The notes beneath the pieces were generated by a model. It was not told where the DNA came from. It made no database searches and saw nothing but the letters and a program-made list of their open reading frames with translations. Shown piece by piece: positions 26,367 to 34,381 of a stretch of 64,000 nucleotides of DNA (position 1 is its first letter; each line of letters opens with the position of its first letter). The translations under genes and the position numbers were made by a program. This stretch comes from Gammaproteobacteria bacterium (GTDB lineage Bacteria > Pseudomonadota > Gammaproteobacteria > Xanthomonadales > Marinicellaceae), in contig JAWLAO010000004.1 of NCBI GenBank assembly GCA_041395445.1, positions 124,001 through 188,000 on the forward strand, written 5' to 3'.

Positions 26367-27620
26367 ATGTTTAGCAAAAAAGATACGATTGCAAAAACCG
26401 ATTCTGAACTTTGGGATGCCATTGTTGCGGAAAATCAACGTCAGGAACACCATATCGAATTGATTGCCTCCGAGAATTACACTTCTCCTGCCGTGATGGA
26501 AGCACAAGGTTGTCAGATGACCAATAAATACGCTGAGGGTTATCCCGGCAAACGCTATTATGGTGGTTGTGAATATGTTGACATTGCAGAGCAACTGGCA
26601 ATCTCAAGAGTAAAGGAATTATTTCAAGCTGATTATGCCAACGTACAGCCACATTCCGGTTCTCAAGCTAACCAGGCAGTTTATTTTGCACTTTTGCAAC
26701 CGGGTGACACGATTTTAGGTATGAGTCTTGATCATGGCGGGCATTTAACTCATGGTTCCAAAGTCAATCTTTCCGGTAAAATATTTAACGCCGTTCAATA
26801 CGGTATTGATGCTGACGGTAATATTGATTTTGAAAATGTTCGCGATATGGCATTACAACATAAACCGAAGCTAATTATTGGTGGTTTTTCAGCTTATTCC
26901 AAAAAAATTGACTGGCAAAAATTCAGAGAGATTGCTGACGAAGTCGGTGCTTATTTCATGGTGGATATGGCTCATATTGCCGGTCTTGTAGCCGCAGGAG
27001 TGTATCCAAGCCCAGTCAATATCGCTGATGTTACCACATCAACTACGCATAAAACTCTGCGTGGTCCTCGTGGTGGAATTATTCTTGCAAAATCCAATCT
27101 CGAAATTGAGAAAAAACTTAACTCTATCGTTTTCCCGGGAATTCAGGGCGGGCCTTTAATGCATATCATTGCTGCGAAAGCTGTCGCTTTCAATGAAGCC
27201 TTGCAACCGGAATTTAAGTCCTACCAGCAAAAAGTTGTAGAGAATGCTGATATTATGGCAAAAACCCTAATTCAACGTGGTTACGACATTGTTTCAGGAG
27301 GAACTGAAAACCATTTGTTCCTACTTGATTTAATCAGTAAAAACATCACAGGAAAACATGCAGAAGCTCGTTTAGGTGAGGCTCATATCACAGTTAACAA
27401 AAATTCTGTTCCAAATGATCCGAAATCACCATTTGTCACTTCGGGTTTGCGTTTGGGTTCACCTGCCGGAACAACTCGAGGATTTGGCAAAGAAGAATTT
27501 ATCCAAATTTCCAACTGGATAGCTGATATCTTGGATGATATTGACAATGATGATGTGATTAATAATGTAAAAACTCAAGTGGTTAAACTTTGCAACCAAT
27601 TCCCCGTTTACAAGGATTGA
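26367..27620 (+). CDS. glyA: Serine hydroxymethyltransferase
   Basis: A 417-residue enzyme from ATG 26367 (E. coli 417); the upstream TTG would add four residues. Features are IELIASENYTSPAVMEAQG, NKYAEGYPGKRYYGGCEYVD, and the PLP-lysine motif TTTHKTLRGPRGG. It converts serine and tetrahydrofolate to glycine and methylene-tetrahydrofolate in the cytoplasm. nusB follows after 2 nt, so both are probably expressed together. Confidence 0.97.
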   Translation: MFSKKDTIAKTDSELWDAIVAENQRQEHHIELIASENYTSPAVMEAQGCQMTNKYAEGYPGKRYYGGCEYVDIAEQLAISRVKELFQADYANVQPHSGSQANQAVYFALLQPGDTILGMSLDHGGHLTHGSKVNLSGKIFNAVQYGIDADGNIDFENVRDMALQHKPKLIIGGFSAYSKKIDWQKFREIADEVGAYFMVDMAHIAGLVAAGVYPSPVNIADVTTSTTHKTLRGPRGGIILAKSNLEIEKKLNSIVFPGIQGGPLMHIIAAKAVAFNEALQPEFKSYQQKVVENADIMAKTLIQRGYDIVSGGTENHLFLLDLISKNITGKHAEARLGEAHITVNKNSVPNDPKSPFVTSGLRLGSPAGTTRGFGKEEFIQISNWIADILDDIDNDDVINNVKTQVVKLCNQFPVYKD

Positions 27621-27622
27621 AA

Positions 27623-28063
27623 ATGAAACAAAAAAAAATACCTGAACACTTAGCAGCCAAACGAAGAGCCAGAAAACGATTGGTTCAGGCACTTTATCAA
27701 TGGCAATTGAACGAATCACCAGTTTCTACAATTATCACTCAGTTTTTGACTGAGCAAGACATGGCGAAAGTCGATCAGGCTTTTTTCCAAAAATCCTTGC
27801 ACAACATCATTGAAAATATCGACTCCTACGAAAAAGAAGTTTCTCCCCTCGTTGAAAGATCATCTTACGATGTTGGAGAAGTTGAAAAGTCAATACTGTT
27901 GCTTGCCGTATTTGAATTGAAAAATCATATCGAAACTCCTTATAAAGTGATATTAAACGAAGCCATCGAACTGGCAAAACAGTATGGAGGCGAAGGCTCT
28001 CATACCTTCATCAATGGCATTTTACATAAAGTTTCAAAGCAGTTAAGACCACTCGAACATTAA
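27623..28063 (+). CDS. nusB: Transcription antitermination factor NusB
   Basis: A 146-residue protein beginning at ATG 27623 with AAGGA 7 nt upstream. It has the NusB patterns ARKRLVQALYQWQLNE, VEKSILLLAVFEL and YKVILNEAIELAKQYGGEGSHTFINGIL. It binds boxA RNA with NusE during rRNA antitermination. Its stop overlaps that of the convergent envZ-like gene by 4 nt. Confidence 0.95.
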   Translation: MKQKKIPEHLAAKRRARKRLVQALYQWQLNESPVSTIITQFLTEQDMAKVDQAFFQKSLHNIIENIDSYEKEVSPLVERSSYDVGEVEKSILLLAVFELKNHIETPYKVILNEAIELAKQYGGEGSHTFINGILHKVSKQLRPLEH

Positions 28064-29340
28064 CATTTAATCACTATCTCAATCTGCAATCCGCCGTTGA
28101 TGTAGTTACTTGCAGAAACTCGGGCGTTGTTTTGTTGGGCTAGTTTTTTGACGATTGAAAGACCCAATCCCGAGCCGTATTCGTTCTCGTTGGATTGTGC
28201 CATAACAAACGGTTCAAATATTTTCTCAAAGTCTTTTTCTGCAATGCCTTTTCCGTGGTCATAAATCATTATTTTTACTAAATCACTTTCTTTTTCCAGT
28301 GTGATTTTTACCGGCGGTTTTCCGTATTTGAAAGCATTTTCATAAATATTTGTTAACATCCTTTTAATACTGATTGGTTTGAGTTTTAAATGGCATTTGC
28401 TCATATCAGTTTTAAAATCAATCTGTTTTCCTTGTTGTAGATATGGCTCCATGCTTTGTTGAATGATTGTTATTAAATCGGTGTTTTCGAACTTTTCTTC
28501 GCTACCAAGTTTAACAAAAGCAATAAAATCGTTGATGATTTGGTTCATTTCATCAATTTCATTATTCATGTTTTCGCGCATTTCATCATCTGACATGAAT
28601 TCTGTTTGCAATCTCATTCTTGCAAGCGGTGTGCGTAAGTCATGTGAAACACCAGCTAACAGAATTTCTTTTTCTTGATTCAGTTTTTGAATTTGTATGG
28701 CAGAATTTTTTACCAGCTCTGTCAAATTTTGAACTTCGAGTGTTCCTTTAACAGGTAAGTTTTTATCAGAATTTTCACCTTGAACGATTGATTTTGCCAT
28801 TGATGCAAGCTGTTTGAATGGTTTCAACATATAACGGCTGAAAAAAAAGGAAGCCAATAGAGTCAGTAAAAATAAGGTGATAGCCAGACCCAAAAACAAA
28901 GCTGAAATATTGTCGATGTAAGAGTAAAAAGCGAAGCCCAACCAATACTCTTTTGTCCATGTGGGTTGCAACCATAAACGAGGGGGTTCACCATCGGCTT
29001 GCAGAAATGCTGTACGGATGTTTTGTTTGTCAAGTTGATTTTTTAGCTCTTGATAAAATTGAATCTGTGGAAAATGATCTGATGGAGATCTCGTTTTAAT
29101 GAGTACTTCTCCATTTGTATAAATCTCATTGAGTTTAATTTTACTTTGATCAAAATTTTTCTCGTTTAGGAGATGCTTAATTATCAGCATTTGATTATTG
29201 ATTTGTTGCGCCATTTGTTTGGCAGCCGGTGAAAAAGTTGATGTGCGAAAAACAAACAACACGATTGTAAAATTAATCAGTAACAACACACCAAACATAA
29301 TTGTCATCTGTGAGTATGTTGAATTGAAAAACTTTTTCAT
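28060..29340 (-). CDS. envZ: EnvZ-like sensor histidine kinase
   Basis: A 426-residue inner-membrane kinase: TM1 near residues 10-30, a periplasmic domain of about 120 residues, TM2 near 150-175, HAMP, the H-box GVSHDLRTPLARMRLQ with the phosphorylated histidine, the N-box NIYENAFKYGK, the G1 motif DHGKGIAEKDF and the G2 motif GSGLGLSIVKKLA. It pairs with the OmpR-type regulator 9 nt upstream. Sequence places it in the EnvZ group, but its divergent neighbour is a Spy/CpxP-like protein, so envelope stress may be its stimulus. Confidence 0.88.
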   Translation of the reverse strand: MKKFFNSTYSQMTIMFGVLLLINFTIVLFVFRTSTFSPAAKQMAQQINNQMLIIKHLLNEKNFDQSKIKLNEIYTNGEVLIKTRSPSDHFPQIQFYQELKNQLDKQNIRTAFLQADGEPPRLWLQPTWTKEYWLGFAFYSYIDNISALFLGLAITLFLLTLLASFFFSRYMLKPFKQLASMAKSIVQGENSDKNLPVKGTLEVQNLTELVKNSAIQIQKLNQEKEILLAGVSHDLRTPLARMRLQTEFMSDDEMRENMNNEIDEMNQIINDFIAFVKLGSEEKFENTDLITIIQQSMEPYLQQGKQIDFKTDMSKCHLKLKPISIKRMLTNIYENAFKYGKPPVKITLEKESDLVKIMIYDHGKGIAEKDFEKIFEPFVMAQSNENEYGSGLGLSIVKKLAQQNNARVSASNYINGGLQIEIVIKC

Positions 29341-29349
29341 GACAATGCC

Positions 29350-30054
29350 TTAAATATCACTCACAAATACATAACCAACACCCCAGACTGTTTTAATCAG
29401 TTCCGGTTTTGCAGGGTTTTCTTCTACCAGTTTCCGCAAACGGGAAACCAACACATCAATACTCCGATCATAAATTTCAAATTCTTTGGAATGAAGAATT
29501 TGCATGATTTTGTCTCTGGATAGAGGGATATTGACATTCTCAACTAAGGCTTTGAGCAAATCGTATTCGCTGGAAGTCAAAGCAGTTATTTGTCCTTTTT
29601 CGGACTTTAAATGTCTCTTAACTGTATCAAAATCAAACCTTCCAACACGATAGATAGTCTCAGTTGAAGAAATAGTATCAGCTTGTGGGCGTCTGGTTAT
29701 CGCTTTAATACGGGCAACAAGCTCTCTGGGATTAAAAGGTTTGGAGAGATAATCATCCATGCCCATTTCCAGACCGATGATTTTGTCAATGTCCTCTCCT
29801 TGAGCGGATAACATGATAATGGGAATATTGTTTCCTGAGTGTCTCAGTCGTTTACAAAAATCCAGACCGTTTTCGCCGGGCATCATTAAATCTAAAATAA
29901 TCGCATCAAATTGATCTTTAATCCTTGCTTGATCCGCTTCTGTGGTGTTTGCGGCATCAGAAACAAAGAAACCTTGCTCCAACAGATATTTTTTCAGCAA
30001 AGAACGTAGTTTCAAGTCATCATCAACAATCAATATGTTCAGAATTTTACTCAT
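29350..30054 (-). CDS. ompR: OmpR-family response regulator
   Basis: A protein of about 234 residues from ATG 30054 (SD GAGGTG; a GTG at 30066 is the alternative). The receiver domain has D-D-D near the N-terminus, ILDLMMPGENG with the phospho-acceptor, and GMDDYLSKPFNPRELVARIKAI, all of OmpR type. The C-terminal winged helix includes SRDKIMQILHSKEFEIYDRSIDV split around VSRLRKL and ends IKTVWGVGYVF. It probably binds the intergenic TTACA repeats at 30113-30149. Confidence 0.9.
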   Translation of the reverse strand: MSKILNILIVDDDLKLRSLLKKYLLEQGFFVSDAANTTEADQARIKDQFDAIILDLMMPGENGLDFCKRLRHSGNNIPIIMLSAQGEDIDKIIGLEMGMDDYLSKPFNPRELVARIKAITRRPQADTISSTETIYRVGRFDFDTVKRHLKSEKGQITALTSSEYDLLKALVENVNIPLSRDKIMQILHSKEFEIYDRSIDVLVSRLRKLVEENPAKPELIKTVWGVGYVFVSDI

Positions 30055-30112
30055 TAAATAATTCACCTCAGAGTTTCACATTTTATCAGACTTTTGGGAT
30101 TAAGGTTGATTA

Positions 30113-30149
30113 TTACATTTTGTTACACTTTGCTCATATTGGTGTTACA
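30113..30149. promoter_or_regulatory. Three helically phased TTACA half-sites
   Basis: TTACA occurs at 30113-30117, 30123-30127 and 30145-30149, with spacings of 10 and 22 bp, i.e. on one face of the helix. The pair TTACATTTTGTTACA resembles OmpR boxes and, on the other strand, the CpxR box GTAAA-N5-GTAAA. The sites lie between the divergent regulator and the Gly-rich/Spy-like genes. Binding is inferred. Confidence 0.5.
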
Positions 30150-30199
30150 TCATGATTTCATAATGCACCTACGTTTAACAAAACTTACGGAGCAAAATT

Positions 30200-30742
30200 A
30201 TGATTCATTTAGACAGAAAAACAATTACAGCCTTATTTTTAGGAGCCACATTAATGATTATGAATCCTGTTCATGCAGGAGGAAGAGTCAAAGCAAGTGT
30301 CAAAACTGAAAATGCAGACGGCGGTGTAACAACAGCCCGAGGCGCTGCAGCTAAAGGACAGAATGGCGGAGGATTTGCCAGAGCCAGAGGAACGACCACA
30401 AACGGACAAGGGCAAGCAACTGGCGGTGGCGCAACTGCTGTAAAAGGTCCAAATGGAGGTGCTGGTTTCAGGGCTGGTTCATACACAGCTGATAGTTCAG
30501 GAAATGTAAATTACCAAGGTGGAGCTGCTGCTACAGGTGCCAATGGTTCAGCTTCAACATCCGGAGGGTTCAGTCGATCAGCCGGTGGTGGAGTGATTGG
30601 TGCGCGTTCTACGACGGCAACAGCTAATAACGGGAACTCTTATCAAGGTGATACGACTTATGATTCGAATTCAGGGGTCAATCACAATCATGCTTGCTAT
30701 GACGCCAATGGCAATGAAATCAAATGCCCAAGCAAATATTAA
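30200..30742 (+). CDS. Secreted Gly/Ala/Thr-rich protein
   Basis: A 180-residue protein with a signal peptide (ending in PVHA) and a low-complexity mature part of imperfect repeats rich in Gly, Ala, Thr and Asn, such as GGGATAVKGPNGGAGFRAGS. It ends in a short domain with two cysteines, NHNHACYDANGNEIKCPSKY, which could form a disulfide. It looks like a surface or periplasmic structural protein. I do not recognise a named family. The next gene starts 12 nt after its stop, so the two are co-transcribed. Confidence 0.7.
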   Translation: MIHLDRKTITALFLGATLMIMNPVHAGGRVKASVKTENADGGVTTARGAAAKGQNGGGFARARGTTTNGQGQATGGGATAVKGPNGGAGFRAGSYTADSSGNVNYQGGAAATGANGSASTSGGFSRSAGGGVIGARSTTATANNGNSYQGDTTYDSNSGVNHNHACYDANGNEIKCPSKY

Positions 30743-30753
30743 GGAGAAATCAC

Positions 30754-31197
30754 ATGAAAATATTTAAAACAATAGTTCTCCTAACTTGCTTCATTGCTTT
30801 GACAACGACCACAGCATTTGCCAATAAAACCATGATTGGTAACGCAATGGGGATTATGCAGCAGATTGCTGATTTAGCTGATGAGTTTAATTTGACAGAT
30901 CAGCAACGGAGTGACATCCGAGGAGTCGTTTTCTCCTATGCACCCGTATTGGCATATAAAGCGAATGAAATGCTGAATAACAGACAATTATTGATTGAAA
31001 ATAACCTTGGCGAAGATCAGGTTGATGAAACTTTTTTGCAGGAAATAGCTGATAGACAGGGTGAACTTCTTTCTCAGATAATTGTTGCCAAAGAACACAT
31101 GAAGAAAGAAATTCGTAATGTATTGACGAGCGATCAAAAGGACTTTGTGGATGAATTATTTATGGTACTCATTCAGTTTCGACTGGCTCAGGGCTGA
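30754..31197 (+). CDS. Spy/CpxP-like periplasmic protein (LTxxQ family)
   Basis: A protein of about 147 residues from ATG 30754 with SD AGGAGA; a signal peptide ends in TAFA. The mature part is helical with two LTxxQ-type motifs, NLTDQQRSDIR and VLTSDQKDFVDE, spaced as in Spy and CpxP. Those proteins are periplasmic ATP-independent chaperones, and CpxP also damps its kinase. Its position divergent from a two-component system mirrors cpxP-cpxRA, suggesting envelope-stress induction and feedback. Confidence 0.7.
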   Translation: MKIFKTIVLLTCFIALTTTTAFANKTMIGNAMGIMQQIADLADEFNLTDQQRSDIRGVVFSYAPVLAYKANEMLNNRQLLIENNLGEDQVDETFLQEIADRQGELLSQIIVAKEHMKKEIRNVLTSDQKDFVDELFMVLIQFRLAQG

Positions 31198-31212
31198 TAG
31201 AGCTTAACCCGT

Positions 31213-31260
31213 ATCTCGACCGAAAGTTGCCCTCTCTTTTCTTTCGGTTGAGATATTTTT
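31213..31260 (+). terminator. Strong Rho-independent terminator after the Spy-like gene
   Basis: A 14-bp stem, ATCTCGACCGAAAG paired with CTTTCGGTTGAGAT (one G-T mismatch), around a 14-nt loop, followed by ATTTTTTTTT. It lies 15 nt after the stop at 31197 and ends the two-gene unit. Confidence 0.92.
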
Positions 31261-31331
31261 TTTAAAAATGCAGTTGTTTCAAAGTCCAAAAAAAACTATA
31301 GTGAAATCTCTTGATAGAATAATCGCAAACC

Positions 31332-31742
31332 ATGAAACAGTTCCCAATTGTTATCAACACGCCCGGAAGAGGTTATTATCTGATTACTGATGAAATTGAG
31401 CAGGCAATTGCTCATGAGATTAAAGGAACCAATGCGGGTCTAGTTCACGTTTTCTTGCAACATTCCAGTGCCGGCTTGACCATCAATGAGAATGCTGATC
31501 CAACCGTACGGGAAGATTTTAAGAGTTTTGAAGAAAAGCTCGTTCCTCGTAACTTTCCTTTCAGACATTGCTATGAAGGCGACGATGACATGCCGGCTCA
31601 TATCAAGTCTTCGTTATTCGGGTGCCAGTTGACTGTTCCCGTTACCAATGGACGTTTGGCATTGGGAACATGGCAGGGAATCTATCTTTGTGAGCATCGC
31701 GATTCTCCTCACCGAAGAAAACTGCTAATAACGGTTTATTGA
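31332..31742 (+). CDS. yjbQ: YjbQ family protein (UPF0047)
   Basis: A 136-residue protein with the family motifs VFLQHSSAGLTINENADP, DDDMPAHIKSSLFG, LALGTWQGIYLCEHRD and RKLLITVY. Conserved His and Asp residues suggest a metal-dependent enzyme. E. coli YjbQ has a reported weak thiamin phosphate synthase activity; the true role is unsettled. The 3' end overlaps the convergent cyclophilin gene by 7 nt. Confidence 0.9.
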   Translation: MKQFPIVINTPGRGYYLITDEIEQAIAHEIKGTNAGLVHVFLQHSSAGLTINENADPTVREDFKSFEEKLVPRNFPFRHCYEGDDDMPAHIKSSLFGCQLTVPVTNGRLALGTWQGIYLCEHRDSPHRRKLLITVY

Positions 31743-32653
31743 TTAATTTTTAATCGCGAAGGAACAGGCACACTACAAGCATCAATATAATTTTTTGCAT
31801 CCACAAACCACTCACCTTTACGATTTTTACGAGATTGAATCAAATCTCTAAAAGATTGTGATGCTGTATCCATAATTTGTAACTGAAGTTGTTCAGATTC
31901 TTCTAAATCACTTCCTACCTGAATGCTGATAATTTTATTTTCGTTGGTGACATCAACAGAACCATTTAAACCGGAGCTGCGTTTGAGAGCCTGCAAATGC
32001 TCCATTCCGGCAACCACACGACCGAACACAGTCGTATTTTTATCCAGATATCGTAGGGCATTTCCTATAACTGCATAGAGTTCTGTGCCGCCACTATTCA
32101 CATCGTTCGCCCGACCCATGGCAAATGCTCTATAACAATGCAACAACCAATTGTCTTTTTTATCAGCAGAGCGACCGACTGCAAAACCGTTATAAAAACC
32201 GGTTTCATCAGCATAGCCATCAAACTCTTCAATTGCTGTGATATTGAATGGTTTTTCAGTTTTTATACTAAATTCAGCGTCGATACTTAGATTTCCATTT
32301 TTAGGTTTTGTCAGTTTTTCAGGGTTCATCGGGCCGCCTTGTGCAACAAAACCATCAATCACCCGATAAAAACTGGTATTGTCGAATATACCCTCTCTTG
32401 CTAATGCCTTGGTATTTTGAACATGATTTGGAGCATAGTCTTTTGCCAATTCGACAACCACCATTCCGCTTTCGAGTTTGATATAAAGACTGTTTTCCTG
32501 ATCTAAATCTCGCCAATCACTCTGTGGTGCTTTTTCCACAATTTCATAAGGGGTTTTGTGATCACTTAGGTTTGATGAGTTCTTAACTGAATTTTTCTGA
32601 GCGCATGAGGATAAAACCAATAAGCTCAAAATGATGATAGTTTTGTTTTGCAT
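31736..32653 (-). CDS. Cyclophilin-type peptidyl-prolyl isomerase lipoprotein
   Basis: A 305-residue protein with a lipoprotein signal (lipobox LSSC, lipidated near residue 17) and a cyclophilin domain (about 50-240): FYRVIDGFVAQGG, NSGGTELYAVIGNALRYLD and TVFGRVVAGMEHLQALKR. A tail of about 60 residues after the domain is not typical of PpiA. It should catalyse proline isomerisation on envelope proteins. The catalytic segment matches slow-type bacterial cyclophilins; activity is inferred. Confidence 0.88.
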   Translation of the reverse strand: MQNKTIIILSLLVLSSCAQKNSVKNSSNLSDHKTPYEIVEKAPQSDWRDLDQENSLYIKLESGMVVVELAKDYAPNHVQNTKALAREGIFDNTSFYRVIDGFVAQGGPMNPEKLTKPKNGNLSIDAEFSIKTEKPFNITAIEEFDGYADETGFYNGFAVGRSADKKDNWLLHCYRAFAMGRANDVNSGGTELYAVIGNALRYLDKNTTVFGRVVAGMEHLQALKRSSGLNGSVDVTNENKIISIQVGSDLEESEQLQLQIMDTASQSFRDLIQSRKNRKGEWFVDAKNYIDACSVPVPSRLKINQ

Positions 32654-32693
32654 CTATTTCTCTCAATAATTAACGTCATTGAATTTTGAAAAT

Positions 32694-33506
32694 TCACCAC
32701 TTCTTACGTCTGAGGAATGGTTTGTGTTCATCTGGTTCATGAGTTTGGTTGTATGCTTTGATACGACTGTTTTTCCCCAAAAGAATACGAATTTGATAAA
32801 ACGATTCACGGAATAACGCCCAGCCCTTACGACCTTTCCAACTTTTATTGTACAATTTTTTGACAGCTGAAACCGTGTCAGGCGATTGTTCAATTAATTC
32901 TTCAGCTAACTGCATCGCCGCCTCTTTGGGAGTTTCAGACAAATGCGTAACTAATCCAAAATCTTTTGCCTGTTTTCCATCAATGATTTTTGCAGTCCAT
33001 GTGAGTTCTTTAGCAACATCCAAACGACAATGGGTTCGCAGGGCAAGCAAACCGCCCATATCAGGAATCAAGCCCCAACGACCCTCCATAATCGACAAAG
33101 AAGCATTAGGTGTGGCAATGCGAATATCCGCACCCAGAGCAATATGCAAGCCACCACCCCAACAACGACCATGAATCACAGTAATGACGGGAACACCAAT
33201 TTTTTGCCATCCGGTCGAAACAAATTGAGCCAGATTGGATGAAAAGGGATTCCATTTTTTTAATAATTTCAGCGGCGCTGATTTGGATTTCATAATTGAT
33301 TTTACATCCAAACCGGAACAAAAATCCTCACCCTCACCGGAAACAATCACCGCTCTAATGTCACGATTTTTTCTGAGTTTTTTAATTGTGTCAGCAATCG
33401 CTTTAAACATCTCCATATCCAAAGCATTGCGTTTATGCGGACGAGCCAAACTGACAAAAGCAATCTGGTTTTCAATTTTTAACTCAACTCGTGAAGACTC
33501 GCTCAT
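32694..33506 (-). CDS. Enoyl-CoA hydratase/isomerase (crotonase) family protein
   Basis: A 270-residue soluble protein with the crotonase fold: RPHKRNALDMEMF, oxyanion-hole blocks SGEGEDFCSGLDVKS and IHGRCWGGGLHIALGADIRIA, then SIMEGRWGLIPDMGG and AKDFGLVTHL. At the usual catalytic positions it keeps the E-x2-W-G-L-I-P-D segment, so it may be active, but the substrate cannot be told. Crotonases annotated in this way often act in fatty-acid degradation. No other beta-oxidation gene is nearby. Confidence 0.85.
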   Translation of the reverse strand: MSESSRVELKIENQIAFVSLARPHKRNALDMEMFKAIADTIKKLRKNRDIRAVIVSGEGEDFCSGLDVKSIMKSKSAPLKLLKKWNPFSSNLAQFVSTGWQKIGVPVITVIHGRCWGGGLHIALGADIRIATPNASLSIMEGRWGLIPDMGGLLALRTHCRLDVAKELTWTAKIIDGKQAKDFGLVTHLSETPKEAAMQLAEELIEQSPDTVSAVKKLYNKSWKGRKGWALFRESFYQIRILLGKNSRIKAYNQTHEPDEHKPFLRRKKW

Positions 33507-33619
33507 GATTTTTCAATACTATTTAAACCAACATACTTTAGCGGATGTTGAGGGATGTGTCTATTGAAACAAGATTGATATTCAACTTGTTCATAAGAAA
33601 CTTTACAGCAATAATAAAA

Positions 33620-33642
33620 ACACATATAATGACACATATAAT
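33620..33642. promoter_or_regulatory. Tandem ACACATATAAT repeat upstream of vapB
   Basis: The 11-mer ACACATATAAT occurs twice, at 33620-33630 and 33632-33642, ending 16 bp before the antitoxin start. Each copy contains a good -10-like TATAAT. The position fits both a promoter and an operator for the ribbon-helix-helix antitoxin, as in autoregulated toxin-antitoxin operons. Binding is inferred. Confidence 0.5.
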
Positions 33643-33658
33643 TTATAAAAAAGTCAAT

Positions 33659-33889
33659 ATGGGACAAGTTACAATATATCTCGAAGATGAAATAGAAAAA
33701 AAAATGGTTGAGGCGGCTCAATCAGCCAATCTTTCCAAAAGCAAATGGATTGCGAAACTAATACAGGAAAAGGTCAATTCCGAATGGCCTTTATCAGTTC
33801 AGGAAGCCGCCGGTAGCTGGGATGTCTTCCCAAGTGCTGAAGAATTGCGTAACAATCAGGGCAAAGATACAAAACGGGAAGAGCTATAA
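33659..33889 (+). CDS. vapB: Ribbon-helix-helix antitoxin (VapB-like)
   Basis: A 76-residue protein from ATG 33659: the N-terminal strand GQVTIYLEDEIEKKM and helix pair NLSKSKWIAKLIQEKV are of the ribbon-helix-helix type (CopG/MetJ), and a C-terminal tail rich in acidic residues would wrap the toxin. A longer frame to 33545 has no supporting features. Its stop codon overlaps the vapC start as TAATG, so the pair is translationally coupled. Confidence 0.85.
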   Translation: MGQVTIYLEDEIEKKMVEAAQSANLSKSKWIAKLIQEKVNSEWPLSVQEAAGSWDVFPSAEELRNNQGKDTKREEL

Positions 33890-34281
33890 TGTATCTTCTG
33901 GATACAAACATTCTAATTTATTTTTTCAAAGGAGCCGGAAAAGTCGCCTCTAAACTTCTCTCTGTTTCACCCAAAGAAATTTCAATATCTTCAATCACAC
34001 TGTTTGAAATTGAGTTAGGTATTGCTAAATCCAACTCTCCTGAAAAGCGAATGAAACAATTACAAGACCTTTGTTCAGTCATTGAGGTCATTCCATTTGC
34101 CGAAAAAGAGTCCAAAGTGTCTGCAACACTCAGAGCAACTTTGGAAAACAAAGGCACACCTGTTGGACCCTATGATAATCTCATTGCCGGAACAGCTTTA
34201 GCAAATAATAAAACCCTGATTACTAATAATGTAAAAGAGTTTTCGAGAATTGAAGATTTAAAACTGGAAAATTGGTATTAG
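33889..34281 (+). CDS. vapC: PIN-domain toxin VapC
   Basis: A 130-residue PIN-domain ribonuclease. The acidic residues expected for Mg2+ binding are visible: D5 in YLLDTNILIYF, the glutamate in SSITLFEIELGIA, D in GPYDNLIAGTA, and the C-terminal TNNVKEF block. VapC toxins cut tRNA or rRNA; the target here cannot be predicted. It is coupled to the upstream antitoxin. The 100 bp that follow contain a piece of a dispersed repeat. Confidence 0.9.
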   Translation: MYLLDTNILIYFFKGAGKVASKLLSVSPKEISISSITLFEIELGIAKSNSPEKRMKQLQDLCSVIEVIPFAEKESKVSATLRATLENKGTPVGPYDNLIAGTALANNKTLITNNVKEFSRIEDLKLENWY

Positions 34282-34381
34282 GTTTAATAAGGAACATAAA
34301 GATTAATGGAAAAGTCACAAAGTTACACAGAGATTTGTATTGGGGTAATAAAACTCGTAAATTGTTGAACAATCGCCACTA

